NCBI GenBank assembly: GCA_016214125.1
Contig: JACRPC010000036.1
Coordinates: 35,453 to 99,452, forward strand
Source of the DNA: Rhodospirillales bacterium
GTDB lineage: Bacteria; Pseudomonadota; Alphaproteobacteria; Rhodospirillales; WMHbin7
Length of the DNA: 64,000 nucleotides
Direction: 5' to 3'
A model generated the notes under the pieces. The model was not told where the DNA came from. It did not search any database and saw only the letters and a program-made list of their open reading frames with translations. This document shows, one piece after another, positions 32,382 to 43,655 of the stretch. Position 1 is the stretch's first letter, and every line of letters starts with the position of its first letter. Position numbers and translations under genes: made by a program.

Positions 32382-34199
32382 ATGGCCGTGCCCGAACCCG
32401 AAACCTATTCCGACGCCGAACTGCGCGCCATTTTGCAAGGCGTGCGCACGATCGCCATGGTCGGCGTCTCGTCGAACTGGAACCGGCCCAGCTATTTCGT
32501 GATGAAATACCTGCAGGAAAAGGGCTACCGGGTGATTCCGGTCAATCCGGGTCTGGCTGGCCAGACCCTGTTGGGCGAAACCGTTTACGGCACGCTGGCC
32601 GCCATCCCCGAGCCCGTCGACTTGGTCGACATTTTCCGCAATTCCGAGGCCGCCGGCCCAATCGCCGACGAGGCGATCGCCATCAAGGCCAAGGTGGTGT
32701 GGATGCAATTGGGCGTGCAAAACGACGACGCCGCCCGGCGCGCCCGCGCAAGCGGGCTGAAGGTGGTGATGAATCGCTGCCCGAAGATCGAATATGGCCG
32801 CCTGGGCGGTGAGTTGTCGTGGAGCGGCGTCAATTCCGGCCTGGTGCAGAGCCGGGCCGCCGTGGCGCCCCGGGCGCAAGGCGGGCGGCGCAAGCCCGCC
32901 GCCGAGATCCCGCCCAAGACCGACTACGGCATCGAGACCCTGGCGGTGCATGCCGGCGGGCGGCCCGATCCAACGACCGGCGCGCGCAACACGCCGATCT
33001 ACCAGACCACCTCCTACGTCTTCGACGATGTCGAGCACGCCGCCAGCCTGTTTAACCTGCACACCTTCGGCTACATCTATTCCCGGCTCACCAACCCCAC
33101 GGTTTCGGTGCTCGAGGAACGGGTGGCGGCCTTGGAGGGCGGGCGGGCGGCGGTCTGCGCCGCCTCGGGCCACGCCGCCCAGTTCCTCACCTTCTTCACG
33201 CTCTTGGAGCCGGGCGACGAATTTTTGGCGTCGCGCAACCTTTATGGCGGCTCGCTCACCCAGTTCGGCCTCTCCTTCAAGCGGCTGGGCTGGCATTGCC
33301 ATTTCGTCGATCCGCGCGACCCCGACAATTTCAAGAGGGCGCTGACCCCCAAATGCAAGGCGATCTTCGTCGAGGGGCTGGCCAATCCGGGCGGCATCGT
33401 CCTTGATCTCGAAGCGATCGCCAAGGTGGCGCACGGGGCCGGCCTGCCCTTGATCGTCGACAACACCATGGCGACGCCTTTCCTCTGCCGGCCCTTCGAG
33501 TGGGGCGCCGATCTGGTGGTCCATTCGACGACCAAGTTCCTCTCGGGCCACGGCACCTCGGTCGGCGGCGCGGTGATCGAGAGCGGCAAGTTCGATTGGA
33601 GCGCCAGCGACAAATTCCCCTCGCTCGCCAAGCCCGAGCCGGCCTATCACGGCCTGACCTTCCACGAAACCTTCGGCGACTTCGCCTTCACCACCAAGGC
33701 CCGCGCCGTGGCGCTGCGCGATTTCGGCCCCGCCATGGCGCCCCTGAACGCCTTCCTCACCATCACCGGCATCGAGACCCTGGCGGTGCGCATGGAGCGC
33801 CACGTCGCCAACGCCCAGAAGGTGGCCGAATTCCTGGAATCCCATCCCAAGGTCGCCTGGGTCTCTTACGCCGGCCTGGCGTCGAGCCCCTATCGCGCCC
33901 TGGCCAGGAAATATCTGCCCAAAGGGCCGGGCTCGGTCTTCACCTTCGGCGTCAAGGGCGGCTACGAGGCCGGCACGAAGCTGGTGGAATCGGTGGGGCT
34001 CTTTTCGCATCTGGCCAACATCGGCGACACACGAAGCCTGATCATCCACCCGGCCTCGACCACCCATCGCCAATTGTCGGTCGAGCAGCAACAGGCGGCC
34101 GGCGCCGGCCCCGACGTGATTCGCATTTCGGTGGGGCTGGAAACCGCCCTCGATCTGATCGCCGATCTCGACCAGGCGCTGGGAAAGGCGGATGGATGA
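32382..34199 (+). CDS. metY: CoA-binding domain / O-acetylhomoserine sulfhydrylase fusion
   Basis: 605 aa. Residues about 10-140 are a YccU-like CoA_binding_2 Rossmann domain ([20 protein letters not shown], then [10 protein letters not shown]). An Ala/Arg/Lys linker follows. From about 180 onward it is a full Cys/Met-metabolism PLP enzyme ([13 protein letters not shown], then [20 protein letters not shown]), with the PLP lysine in [12 protein letters not shown]. The latter domain makes homocysteine from O-acetylhomoserine and sulfide. Fusion of the two may let acyl-CoA or CoA status modulate sulfur assimilation (inference). It is a single uninterrupted frame. Confidence 0.88.
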   Translation: MAVPEPETYSDAELRAILQGVRTIAMVGVSSNWNRPSYFVMKYLQEKGYRVIPVNPGLAGQTLLGETVYGTLAAIPEPVDLVDIFRNSEAAGPIADEAIAIKAKVVWMQLGVQNDDAARRARASGLKVVMNRCPKIEYGRLGGELSWSGVNSGLVQSRAAVAPRAQGGRRKPAAEIPPKTDYGIETLAVHAGGRPDPTTGARNTPIYQTTSYVFDDVEHAASLFNLHTFGYIYSRLTNPTVSVLEERVAALEGGRAAVCAASGHAAQFLTFFTLLEPGDEFLASRNLYGGSLTQFGLSFKRLGWHCHFVDPRDPDNFKRALTPKCKAIFVEGLANPGGIVLDLEAIAKVAHGAGLPLIVDNTMATPFLCRPFEWGADLVVHSTTKFLSGHGTSVGGAVIESGKFDWSASDKFPSLAKPEPAYHGLTFHETFGDFAFTTKARAVALRDFGPAMAPLNAFLTITGIETLAVRMERHVANAQKVAEFLESHPKVAWVSYAGLASSPYRALARKYLPKGPGSVFTFGVKGGYEAGTKLVESVGLFSHLANIGDTRSLIIHPASTTHRQLSVEQQQAAGAGPDVIRISVGLETALDLIADLDQALGKADG

Positions 34200-34571
34200 T
34201 TAGGCGACCAGGCTCAATTCGGCCTGAATAAGATCGAAGGGAACATCGACCCCGGAGGGCATACGCTGAACCAGGCCGTAGCCGATCAAGGCCGCCACAT
34301 CGGCATGGACGTTCTTGTAATCACGCCCCAGCCGGCGGGCGAGCGCGGCGATGCTCATGGCGCCTTCACGGCGCAAGGTTTCCAAGAGCGTCCAGCGCTT
34401 GGGCGTCAGCGCCTTCATCATGGCCGGAATATCGGCGAAGGAAAGGTGACGGCGCGGCTCCTCGGGAGCCAAGCCCTTTTCGGCCCGCTTCCAGGCCCGG
34501 CGAAAGGCCGCCCCTTCGGCGGCCAGGGTGCTGGTTCTTAGAGCAACTCGTCTTTGCGTCCGGTCTTTCAT
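34200..34571 (-). CDS. Small HTH DNA-binding protein (HVO_A0114/MarR-like, antitoxin type)
   Basis: 123 aa. The C-terminal half is a winged helix (TPKRWTLLETLRREGAMSIA, then LARRLGRDYKNVHADVAAL). The family occurs in archaea and bacteria and often accompanies a small TumE-like toxin. No such toxin is visible on either side: downstream is the metY fusion and upstream the LOG gene. The ATG at 34571 has GAGGT upstream; a GTG at 34577 is possible. It lies 7 bp after the LOG gene, so it is probably cotranscribed. Its role is unknown. Confidence 0.72.
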   Translation of the reverse strand: MKDRTQRRVALRTSTLAAEGAAFRRAWKRAEKGLAPEEPRRHLSFADIPAMMKALTPKRWTLLETLRREGAMSIAALARRLGRDYKNVHADVAALIGYGLVQRMPSGVDVPFDLIQAELSLVA

Positions 34572-34578
34572 CGGCACC

Positions 34579-35157
34579 TCAAAATCGCTCGGGATGGGGG
34601 ACGAGCTTGGGGTGCAGGGCCCGGCTGGCAGCGTCGATGACCTCGTCCACCCGCTCGACGACGGTGATCAGGCGCCGGTGCTCGTCGCGGGCAAAGCCCT
34701 CGGCCACCATGGCGTCGATGAGCGCCAGCAGCGGATTCCAATAGCCGCCCTCGTTCGCCACCACCACCGGCTTGTCGTGCAGCTTCAATTGCCGCCAGGT
34801 GAGGAATTCGAAGGTTTCGTCGAGCGTGCCCATGCCGCCCGGCAGCACGGCGACCGCGTCGGACAGTTCGAACATGCGGGCCTTGCGGCTGTGCATGCTG
34901 TCGACGACGATCAGTTCGCTCAGGCCCAGATGCGCCACTTCCCAGCGCACCAGATGCTCGGGGATCACGCCCACCACCTTGCCGCCTTTGGCCAGCGCCG
35001 CCTCGGCCAGATCGCCCATCAGGCCGATGTTGCCGCCGCCATAGATCAGCGTCACGCCCCGCTCGGCCAACAGGCCGCCCAGCCTTGCCGCCGCCTGGCT
35101 GTAACGGGGGTCGTGGCCCCGGCCGGACCCACAGAATACGCACAGTGACTTGATCAC
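34579..35157 (-). CDS. LOG-family nucleoside 5'-monophosphate phosphoribohydrolase (TIGR00730)
   Basis: 192 aa. The diagnostic motif PGGMGTLDE (about 107-115) and the glycine-rich GGGNIGLMG are present. Known members cleave cytokinin riboside monophosphates or AMP-like nucleotides to free base and ribose-5-P. In bacteria without cytokinin biology the function is probably purine nucleotide housekeeping. It is full length and transcribed leftward. Confidence 0.88.
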   Translation of the reverse strand: MIKSLCVFCGSGRGHDPRYSQAAARLGGLLAERGVTLIYGGGNIGLMGDLAEAALAKGGKVVGVIPEHLVRWEVAHLGLSELIVVDSMHSRKARMFELSDAVAVLPGGMGTLDETFEFLTWRQLKLHDKPVVVANEGGYWNPLLALIDAMVAEGFARDEHRRLITVVERVDEVIDAASRALHPKLVPHPERF

Positions 35158-35231
35158 CGATCCCTCTCTTGAACCCGCCTACCCTGCCTTGCCGTCTATA
35201 GGGGATTCGGCCCGGCCTGGCGAGGGCCGTC

Positions 35232-35261
35232 TTGACAGGCTTGAAAGGTCATCGGCCTAAT
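35232..35261 (+). promoter_or_regulatory. Sigma-70 promoter of the cytochrome c' gene
   Basis: TTGACA (35232-35237), an 18-bp spacer and CCTAAT (35256-35261, 4/6). It is 55 bp upstream of the cytochrome start. A short dyad, TTGGTTTACCAA, follows at 35283-35294. Confidence 0.55.
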
Positions 35262-35315
35262 CCCACATGCGACGTGACACTATTGGTTTACCAAACTCAC
35301 CAGGAGGGAATGACT

Positions 35316-35762
35316 ATGCGGACTCTGTTCAAGCTGGCGGTGGCCTCGGCCCTGCTGACCGGCATCGGCATCGGCCAGGCTCAGGCGCAAATGAAGCCCG
35401 AAGACGCCATCAAGTACCGCAAGGGCCTGATGCAGACCATCAAATACCAGTTCGGCCCGCTGGCCGGCTTCGCCAAGGGCGATGTCCCTTACGGCGAGAA
35501 CGTCATCAAGCGCGCCAACATCCTGGCCGCCATCGCGCCCCTCCAGGCCGAGGTCTTCCCGGCCGGCTCGGACAAGGGCGACACCAAGGCCAAGCCCGAA
35601 GCCTGGACCAAGGAGGCCGATTTCAAGGCGGCGATCAAGGCTTTCGCCGACGCGGCGGCCAAGCTGCCCGAGGCGGCCAAAAGCGCCGACGCGCTCAAAG
35701 CGGCGGTCAACGATGTCGGCAAGACCTGCAAGGGTTGCCACGATCCGTTCCGCGCCGAATAG
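35316..35762 (+). CDS. Cytochrome c' family protein
   Basis: 148 aa with signal peptide MRTLFKLAVASALLTGIGIG (cleavage near AQA). The heme-binding CKGCH motif lies ten residues before the C-terminus, as in four-helix cytochromes c'. The QMKPEDAIKYRKGLMQTIKY segment just after the signal is typical of the family. Cytochromes c' bind NO or CO and may protect against nitrosative stress during denitrification. The ATG at 35316 is chosen because AGGAGGG is seven bases upstream; the ATG at 35310 is too close. Confidence 0.88.
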   Translation: MRTLFKLAVASALLTGIGIGQAQAQMKPEDAIKYRKGLMQTIKYQFGPLAGFAKGDVPYGENVIKRANILAAIAPLQAEVFPAGSDKGDTKAKPEAWTKEADFKAAIKAFADAAAKLPEAAKSADALKAAVNDVGKTCKGCHDPFRAE

Positions 35763-35776
35763 TCTGTGACGAGGAG

Positions 35777-35806
35777 CGGCCGGGGTGAAAGCCCCGGCCG
35801 TCCTTT
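35777..35806 (+). terminator. Rho-independent-like terminator after cytochrome c'
   Basis: CGGCCGGGG and CCCCGGCCG (35777-35785 and 35792-35800) form a perfect 9-bp GC stem with a 6-nt loop, followed by TCCTTT. The U-tract is weak, so termination may be partial, allowing read-through into the diheme cytochrome gene. Confidence 0.55.
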
Positions 35807-35810
35807 GCGC

Positions 35811-36659
35811 ATGCGCCGATTCCTTCTCGCCACCCTTTTTCTGATCGCCGCGCCCGGGGCGGTTTGGGCCGCCGATCTCGCGCGCGGCAAGTATCTGCTG
35901 CATGCCGGCAACTGCATCTCCTGCCACACCGATCTCAAAAACAAGGGACCGCTTCTGGCCGGCGGGCGGGCGCTGAAGACGCCTTTCGGCACCTTCTATG
36001 GCCCCAACATCACCCCCGACAAGGAAACCGGCATCGGCGCCTGGTCGGACGCCGATTTCATCCGCGCGCTCCGCCAGGGCGTTTCGCCCAAGGGCGAGCA
36101 TTATTTCCCGGTCTTCCCCTACACTTCCTTTACCCGCATCACCGACGCCGATCTTCTCGACCTCAAGGCCTATCTGTTTTCGCTGGCCCCGGTGAAGCGG
36201 GCCAACACGCCGCACGACGTGGCCTTCCCCTTCGGTTACCGCTTTCCCTTGTTTGGCTGGAAGCTTCTGAATTTCCGCCAGGGCCCCGATGCGGCCGACG
36301 CCGATCGTGGGTCTTACCTTGCCAACGCTTTGGGCCATTGCGCGGAATGCCACACCCAACGCAATGTCATGGGCGCGCTCAAGCGCCCGATGTGGATGGC
36401 CGGCTCGCAAGACGGCGCCGAAGGCAAGCCCGCCCCCAACATCACGCCCGACAAGGAAACCGGCATCGGCGAATGGACGGTGCGCGACCTCACCTATTTC
36501 CTGGAGACCGGCACCACCCGCGAGGGCGACGTGGTGGGCGGGCTGATGGCCGAGGTGGTCGAGCACGGCACCGGCCATTTGAGCGAGGCCGACCGCCAGG
36601 CGATGACCGCCTATCTGCGCGCGCTTCCGCCGATCGCCAACAAGATCAAGCGCAAATAA
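35811..36659 (+). CDS. Diheme c-type cytochrome
   Basis: 282 aa with signal peptide MRRFLLATLFLIAAPGAVWA. There are two heme motifs, CISCH (about residue 32) and CAECH (about residue 175), with two repeats of the NITPDKETGIG(A/E)W segment. This shows two homologous cytochrome domains, as in the cytochrome subunits of gluconate/alcohol dehydrogenase-type complexes and related periplasmic electron carriers. It follows the cytochrome c' gene. No dehydrogenase partner is nearby. No clear Shine-Dalgarno is seen before the ATG at 35811, so the start is less certain. Confidence 0.83.
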   Translation: MRRFLLATLFLIAAPGAVWAADLARGKYLLHAGNCISCHTDLKNKGPLLAGGRALKTPFGTFYGPNITPDKETGIGAWSDADFIRALRQGVSPKGEHYFPVFPYTSFTRITDADLLDLKAYLFSLAPVKRANTPHDVAFPFGYRFPLFGWKLLNFRQGPDAADADRGSYLANALGHCAECHTQRNVMGALKRPMWMAGSQDGAEGKPAPNITPDKETGIGEWTVRDLTYFLETGTTREGDVVGGLMAEVVEHGTGHLSEADRQAMTAYLRALPPIANKIKRK

Positions 36660-36712
36660 CCGCATCCCACGAATGGTTGACGATTTTGCGGGGGAATGCG
36701 AGACTCCCGCCA

Positions 36713-38616
<1,904 letters not shown>

Positions 38617-38640
38617 TTCCCCTTACCTTGCGAAGCGGGC

Positions 38641-38660
38641 GGGAGCGCATTATGCTCCCC
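38641..38660 (+). terminator. Stem-loop after thiC
   Basis: GGGAGC (38641-38646) and GCTCCC (38654-38659) form a short hairpin 25 bp after the thiC stop. A late TTTT follows at about 38666. It is a modest terminator candidate. Confidence 0.4.
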
Positions 38661-38694
38661 CCGTGTTTTCCGAGATTTGGTCGGGGGAAATTCC

Positions 38695-39660
38695 GTGAAG
38701 CGGCCGCTGTTTGTCGCGCTGCTTGCTTTGGCGGCCACCATCGCCGCCGTGGTGATCGGCCTTTATTGGCAGCGTCCCCTGCCGCCGCCGCCGCCCCTTC
38801 CCGGCACCTCGGCGCCGCCGCCGATGACCAAGCCGATCGAAACCGCCAAGCCGGCGGACAGCGGAATACCCCCGGACGAGGCGCTGTTCGAGGTGGTGCG
38901 GATCGAGCCCAACGGCACCGTCACCATCAGCGGCCGCGCCCAGCCCAACGCCGAGGTGACCGTGCTTTCCGATTCCCGCCCGCTCGGCACCACCAAGGCC
39001 GACGGGCGCGGCGACTGGGTCTTCCTGCCCAACAAGCCCTTGTCGCCGGGCCAGAATCGCCTTTCCCTGCTCATCACCGACGCCGCCGGCAAGCAGCACG
39101 TCGCCCAGGCCGAGGCGGAGCTGACCGTGCCCGAACCCGCCAAGCCCCAAGCCGCCGCCGTCACCTTCATCGAGGGAAGGGCTAGGCTGGTGCCGCCGCC
39201 CACCCGCTCGGGCGCGCTCACCTTGGAATTGGCGGTCGACGACAAGGACGGCCGGTTGAGCCTGTCCGGCGAGGCGCCGGCTGGCGCCGGCATCCGCCTG
39301 TTTCTCGACAAGCGTTTCATCGGTGGAACCCAGGCCGATTCCAAGGGAACCTGGCGGCTGGGCGCGCCGATCGCCGTGCCCGATCGCAAGCGCCATGTGT
39401 TGCGCGCCGAGGCGATCGAGGGCGCCGACAAGGTCATCGCCCGGGTGGAAACGCCCTATGTGCGCGAGGAAGAGCTGATCGATCTCGCGCGCACCAACAT
39501 CGTGGTGGTGCGCCCCGGCATGACGATTACCAAACTGGCCCGCCTGCATTACGGCAGCGACGCCGCCACGAAGGCGATTCGCGACGCCAACCGCGATCAG
39601 CTCGGCCGCTCCGACCGTCTCTATCCCGGCCAGGTGCTGATCCTGCCCGTTTGGCCTTAG
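38695..39660 (+). CDS. LysM-domain cell-envelope protein
   Basis: 321 aa. An N-terminal signal anchor (VKRPLFVALLALAATIAAVV) is followed by a proline-rich linker, then two Ig-like repeats that share a VTISGRAQPNAEVTVLSDSR / LSLSGEAPAGAGIRLFLDKR pattern. A C-terminal LysM domain (about 265-321, RPGMTITKLARLHYG to YPGQVLILPVWP) binds peptidoglycan. The start is the GTG at 38695, with GGGGGA upstream. It probably has a periplasmic wall-associated structural role. Its stop overlaps the convergent gene by 4 bp. Confidence 0.82.
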   Translation: MKRPLFVALLALAATIAAVVIGLYWQRPLPPPPPLPGTSAPPPMTKPIETAKPADSGIPPDEALFEVVRIEPNGTVTISGRAQPNAEVTVLSDSRPLGTTKADGRGDWVFLPNKPLSPGQNRLSLLITDAAGKQHVAQAEAELTVPEPAKPQAAAVTFIEGRARLVPPPTRSGALTLELAVDDKDGRLSLSGEAPAGAGIRLFLDKRFIGGTQADSKGTWRLGAPIAVPDRKRHVLRAEAIEGADKVIARVETPYVREEELIDLARTNIVVVRPGMTITKLARLHYGSDAATKAIRDANRDQLGRSDRLYPGQVLILPVWP

Positions 39661-40175
39661 GCGGGATCGACGTCGTCGTAATTGATGGAAGGCGGCGGCT
39701 TGGGGGGCGGCGCGAAGGGCGTGCGCAGCGCTTTCTTCGGCATCAAGGTCGCCACGAGTTCGAGAAAAGGCTCGGCCGGCAGGATGGCGGTGGCGATCGC
39801 GGTGACCAGGCTGGCGGCGCTCACCGGCGGCTCGAGATTGACCGTGCGGGAAAAGAGAATCTCCTCGTCCTTCGACAGCGAAAGATCGGAGCCGACTTTT
39901 TCCTTCGCCACCTCCATCACCCTTGCCAGGTTGAATCGGGCCTGAGGGGATTTGGCGCTGAAGGGCAAAGGGCCGAAATCGAGGCTTAGGGTCAATTGGG
40001 CCGAATCGGGGCGGTCGTCGAGCACCCCGTCGAAGGTCATGCCCTTGTAATCGAATTGGAATCGTACCGGACCTTGCCGTTCGCGCTGAATCACCCGGCC
40101 TTGATCGTCCACCCCCAGGCGATGGAGGGGAATCGGCACGGTCTGGGTATCGAGAGGAAGATCCAGGCTGGTCAT
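39657..40175 (-). CDS. Conserved hypothetical protein
   Basis: 172 aa with no signal peptide and no membrane segment. The middle (VRFQFDYKGMTFDGVLDDRPDSAQLTLSLDF would span about 37-67) looks like a small beta domain, and the tail is proline-rich (FAPPPKPPPS). No family was recognised. It is transcribed leftward, convergent with the LysM gene and divergent from psd. Confidence 0.65.
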   Translation of the reverse strand: MTSLDLPLDTQTVPIPLHRLGVDDQGRVIQRERQGPVRFQFDYKGMTFDGVLDDRPDSAQLTLSLDFGPLPFSAKSPQARFNLARVMEVAKEKVGSDLSLSKDEEILFSRTVNLEPPVSAASLVTAIATAILPAEPFLELVATLMPKKALRTPFAPPPKPPPSINYDDVDPA

Positions 40176-40260
40176 GGAATCACTCTAACATGAAAATGCT
40201 TTCCCGATAACCCCTTGCCGATGATCGACTTTGCCGGGCCGATGCGCTATGAAAGGCGCC

Positions 40261-40950
40261 ATGTTGTCCCGCTATCTCCTGGTGCCGGTGCATCCGGCCG
40301 GCTGGCCGTTCATCGCCGCCTTCGCGCTGGGCGCGGTGATCTTGGCCCTCATCGCGCAACCCTTGGGTTGGCTCGGCGCCATCCTCACCCTTTGGTGCGT
40401 CTATTTTTTCCGCAACCCCGACCGGGTCACGCCCATCCGCGATGGCCTGGTGGTGAGCCCGGCCGACGGCTACGTCCAATTCGTCGACAGCGCCGTGCCC
40501 CCGGACGGGCTGGGCATGGGCGAGGCGCCCCGGCCGCGGGTCTGCGTCTTCATGTCGGTGTTCGACGTGCATGTGAACCGGATTCCGATCGCCGGCCGGG
40601 TCGCCGCCAAGGTCTATCGGCCGGGCGCCTATCTCAACGCCAGCCTCGACAAGGCAAGCGAGGAGAACGAGCGCATGGCGGTGAAGTTGGAACTCGATGA
40701 CGGGCGCGATCTGGCCTTCGTTCAGATCGCCGGGCTGGTGGCAAGGCGCATCCTTTGCCCCTTGGCCGAGGGCGAGCGGGTGCGAACCGGCGAACGCTTC
40801 GGCCTGATCCGTTTCGGCAGCCGGGTCGATGTTTATCTGCCCGAAGGCGTCCATCCTTTGGTGGCGGTGGGCCAGCGGGCGCTGGCCGGGGAAACGGTTC
40901 TGGCCGATCTTGCCTCGACCGAGCCGGCGCGCGCGGGCGAGGTCCGCTGA
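40261..40950 (+). CDS. psd: Phosphatidylserine decarboxylase (archaetidylserine-type short form)
   Basis: 229 aa. Two N-terminal membrane segments are followed by [25 protein letters not shown] and the [11 protein letters not shown] motif, whose Gly-Ser bond is self-cleaved to create the pyruvoyl cofactor. It converts phosphatidylserine to phosphatidylethanolamine. It directly overlaps pssA by one base (TGATG), the common alphaproteobacterial psd-pssA pair. The ATG at 40261 is chosen; an ATG 12 bp upstream is possible. Confidence 0.92.
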   Translation: MLSRYLLVPVHPAGWPFIAAFALGAVILALIAQPLGWLGAILTLWCVYFFRNPDRVTPIRDGLVVSPADGYVQFVDSAVPPDGLGMGEAPRPRVCVFMSVFDVHVNRIPIAGRVAAKVYRPGAYLNASLDKASEENERMAVKLELDDGRDLAFVQIAGLVARRILCPLAEGERVRTGERFGLIRFGSRVDVYLPEGVHPLVAVGQRALAGETVLADLASTEPARAGEVR

Positions 40951-41759
40951 TGGCCGTTCGGCGCCGCATTCCGCGCTTGAAGGGGCTGTCGATCAACCGG
41001 CTGATTCCCAACATCCTCACCTTGTTGGCGCTGTGCTGCGGCTTGACCGCCATCCGCTTCGGTTTGCAAGGGCGCTGGGAGGCCGGGGTCACCGCCATCC
41101 TGCTCGCCGGTGTGCTGGATGGGCTGGATGGCCGGATCGCCCGCCTCTTGCGCGGCACCAGCAAATTCGGCGCCGAACTCGATTCGCTATCCGATTTCGT
41201 CAGCTTCGGGGTGGCGCCGGCTGTGCTCCTTTATCTTTGGAGCATGCAGGGCGCCGGCTCCTTCGGCTGGGCCTTGGTGCTGCTCTTCTCGGTCTGTTGC
41301 GCGCTGCGCCTGGCCCGTTTCAACACCATGCTGGGCCAGCCCGATCTGCCGCCCTGGGCCTACAATTTCTTCACCGGGGTGCCGACTCCGGCCGGCGCGG
41401 CGCTGGTGATGCTGCCGATGATGCTGTTTTTCGAGTGGGGCGGCGGATTTTTCGATCGCCCGGTCGTGGTGGCGGTGTTCCTGGTGCTGGTCTCGTTCCT
41501 GATGGTGAGCCGTATTCCCACCTTTTCCCTTAAGGGCCTGCGGGTGCCCCACCACTGGGTGCTGCCGGTTCTGCTGGTGGTGGGGCTGTTGGCCGCCTTT
41601 TTGGTCACCGCTGGCTGGGTCACCTTGATTTTCTTCGGTTTTCTTTATATTGCGAGCTTTCCTTTCAGCATCCGCGCCTATCGCCAATTGGAGCGGACGG
41701 CGCACGAAATCCAGACCCAGGAATCGCCGATCGATCCGCCCGCCAATCCTGGCACTTGA
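40950..41759 (+). CDS. pssA: CDP-diacylglycerol-serine O-phosphatidyltransferase
   Basis: 269 aa integral membrane protein. The CDP-alcohol phosphotransferase motif DGLDGRIAR...G...D...D (LLRGTSKFGAELDSLSD) is complete. About seven hydrophobic segments are seen. It makes phosphatidylserine, the substrate of the adjacent decarboxylase. Confidence 0.93.
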   Translation: MAVRRRIPRLKGLSINRLIPNILTLLALCCGLTAIRFGLQGRWEAGVTAILLAGVLDGLDGRIARLLRGTSKFGAELDSLSDFVSFGVAPAVLLYLWSMQGAGSFGWALVLLFSVCCALRLARFNTMLGQPDLPPWAYNFFTGVPTPAGAALVMLPMMLFFEWGGGFFDRPVVVAVFLVLVSFLMVSRIPTFSLKGLRVPHHWVLPVLLVVGLLAAFLVTAGWVTLIFFGFLYIASFPFSIRAYRQLERTAHEIQTQESPIDPPANPGT

Positions 41760-41795
41760 CTGCGATCAATCGGTGAATCGTCATTCGTCCTGGCG

Positions 41796-41834
41796 TTGAC
41801 AGAGTCCCGGCTCTGTCATATTGTGCGCTGCACA
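41796..41834 (+). promoter_or_regulatory. etfB promoter with overlapping dyads
   Basis: TTGACA (41796-41801), a 17-bp spacer and TATTGT (41819-41824, 4/6). A perfect inverted repeat, TGACAGAG/CTCTGTCA (41797-41804 and 41811-41818, 6-nt centre), covers the -35 box and spacer. A second dyad, TGTGC-GCT-GCACA (41822-41834), overlaps the -10 and start site. The layout indicates repression by one or two factors, unidentified. Confidence 0.7.
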
Positions 41835-41909
41835 TATCGGTACTCGAATGCCGGTTTTTAGAGTGGGCTTCGGACCGGTTTTTTCCACGCAGACGGAATG
41901 CGGTGCGCA

Positions 41910-42659
41910 ATGAAGGTCCTGGTCGCGGTCAAGCGGGTCGTCGACTACAACGTCAAGATTCGCGTCAAGTCCGACAACACGGGGGTCGAGACGGCCAACG
42001 TCAAGATGTCGATGAATCCGTTCGACGAAATCGGCGTCGAAGAGGCGGTGCGGCTCAAGGAAGCCGGCAAGGCGACCGAGATCGTCGCCGTCTCGATGGG
42101 ACCGCAAGCCTGTCAGGAAACCATCCGCACCGCGCTGGCCATGGGCGCCGATCGCGGCATCCTGGTGCTGACCGACGCCGAACTGCAGCCCTTGGCGGTC
42201 GCCAAGATCCTGAAGGTTCTGTGCGACAAGGAACAGCCGGGCCTGGTGATCCTGGGCAAGCAGGCGATCGACGACGATTGCAACCAGACTGGCCAGATGC
42301 TGGCCGCGCTTCTCGATTGGCCGCAGGCCACCTTCGCCTCCAAACTCGAACTGGGCGTCAGCGACGCAAGGGTGACGCGCGAGATCGATGGCGGCCTGGA
42401 GACCATCACCGTCACCCTTCCCGCCGTGCTGACCACCGATCTTCGGCTCAACGAGCCGCGCTACGCCTCGCTGCCCAACATCATGAAGGCGAAGAAGAAG
42501 CCGATCGACACCGTCGATCCGGCCAGCCTGGGCGTCGATGTGGCGCCGCGCCTTTCGACGCTCAAGGTGAACGAACCCGCCAAGCGTCAGGCGGGCGTCA
42601 AGGTCGCCACCGTCGCCGATCTGGTGGCCAAGCTCAAGACCGAGGCCAAGGTGATCTGA
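41910..42659 (+). CDS. etfB: Electron transfer flavoprotein beta subunit
   Basis: 249 aa. It has the [20 protein letters not shown] start, [16 protein letters not shown] and the ETF-beta signature VKARKKP-like segment ([12 protein letters not shown]). Together with EtfA it accepts electrons from acyl-CoA dehydrogenases, such as the one at 28286-29452, and passes them to ETF-quinone oxidoreductase. The ATG at 41910 is chosen over an upstream GTG/ATG because it begins the conserved MKVLVAVK. Confidence 0.95.
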   Translation: MKVLVAVKRVVDYNVKIRVKSDNTGVETANVKMSMNPFDEIGVEEAVRLKEAGKATEIVAVSMGPQACQETIRTALAMGADRGILVLTDAELQPLAVAKILKVLCDKEQPGLVILGKQAIDDDCNQTGQMLAALLDWPQATFASKLELGVSDARVTREIDGGLETITVTLPAVLTTDLRLNEPRYASLPNIMKAKKKPIDTVDPASLGVDVAPRLSTLKVNEPAKRQAGVKVATVADLVAKLKTEAKVI

Positions 42660-42660
42660 C

Positions 42661-43590
42661 ATGACAACGCTCATCCTTGCCGAACACGACAACGCCAGCT
42701 TGAAGCCCGCCACCCTCAACGTGGTGGCCGCCGCCCAAAAGCTGGGGGCGCCGATCGACCTTCTGGTCGCCGGCCACACTTGCAAAGCGGTCGCCGAGGC
42801 CGCCGCCAAGATCCCCGGCGTCGCCAAGGTGAAACTGGCCGACGATGCCGCCTACGCCCACCCGCTGGCCGAAAATCTGGCGGCCCTGCTGCTGGCCCTG
42901 GCGCCCGGCTACAGCCACATCCTGGCTCCGGCCACCACCACCGGCAAGAACGTGATGCCCCGCGTGGCGGCCAAGCTCGACGTCGCCCAGATTTCCGACG
43001 TTTGCGGCGTCGAAAGCGCCGACACCTTCGTGCGCCCCATCTATGCCGGCAACGCCATGGCGACCGTGCAGTCGAAAGACGCCGTCAAGGTGATCACCGT
43101 GCGCACCACCGCCTTCGATCCGGCGCCGGCCGAGGGCGGATCGGCGGCGATCGAGCCGGTGGCCGCCCAGCCGGCCAGCCCGAAATCGCGCTTCGAGGGC
43201 GCCCAGATCACCAAGTCGGAACGCCCCGAGCTGACGGCGGCCCGAGTGATCGTCTCGGGCGGCCGCGGCATGGCCAGCGCCGACAATTTCAAGATGCTGG
43301 AAGCCCTGGCCGACAAGCTGGGCGCCGCGGTCGGCGCCAGCCGCGCCGCCGTCGATGCCGGCTTCGCCCCCAACGACCTCCAGGTCGGCCAGACCGGCAA
43401 GATCGTCGCCCCCGAGCTTTACGTCGCCATCGGCATCTCGGGCGCCATCCAGCATCTGGCCGGCATGAAGGATTCCAAAGTGATCGTCGCCATCAACAAG
43501 GACGAAGAAGCGCCGATCTTCCAGGTTGCCGATTACGGCCTGGTGGCCGACTTGTTCCAGGCGGTGCCGGAACTCGTCAAGGAACTCTGA
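42661..43590 (+). CDS. etfA: Electron transfer flavoprotein alpha subunit
   Basis: 309 aa. The C-terminal FAD domain is complete, with [40 protein letters not shown] and [19 protein letters not shown]. It starts 1 bp after the etfB stop. It carries the redox-active FAD that shuttles electrons from beta-oxidation dehydrogenases. Confidence 0.96.
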   Translation: MTTLILAEHDNASLKPATLNVVAAAQKLGAPIDLLVAGHTCKAVAEAAAKIPGVAKVKLADDAAYAHPLAENLAALLLALAPGYSHILAPATTTGKNVMPRVAAKLDVAQISDVCGVESADTFVRPIYAGNAMATVQSKDAVKVITVRTTAFDPAPAEGGSAAIEPVAAQPASPKSRFEGAQITKSERPELTAARVIVSGGRGMASADNFKMLEALADKLGAAVGASRAAVDAGFAPNDLQVGQTGKIVAPELYVAIGISGAIQHLAGMKDSKVIVAINKDEEAPIFQVADYGLVADLFQAVPELVKEL

Positions 43591-43655
43591 CCCGCAAAGG
43601 AAACAAGACGCCCATGACCCATGTCTCCCCCAACATCTCTCGAGGGACCAATATC

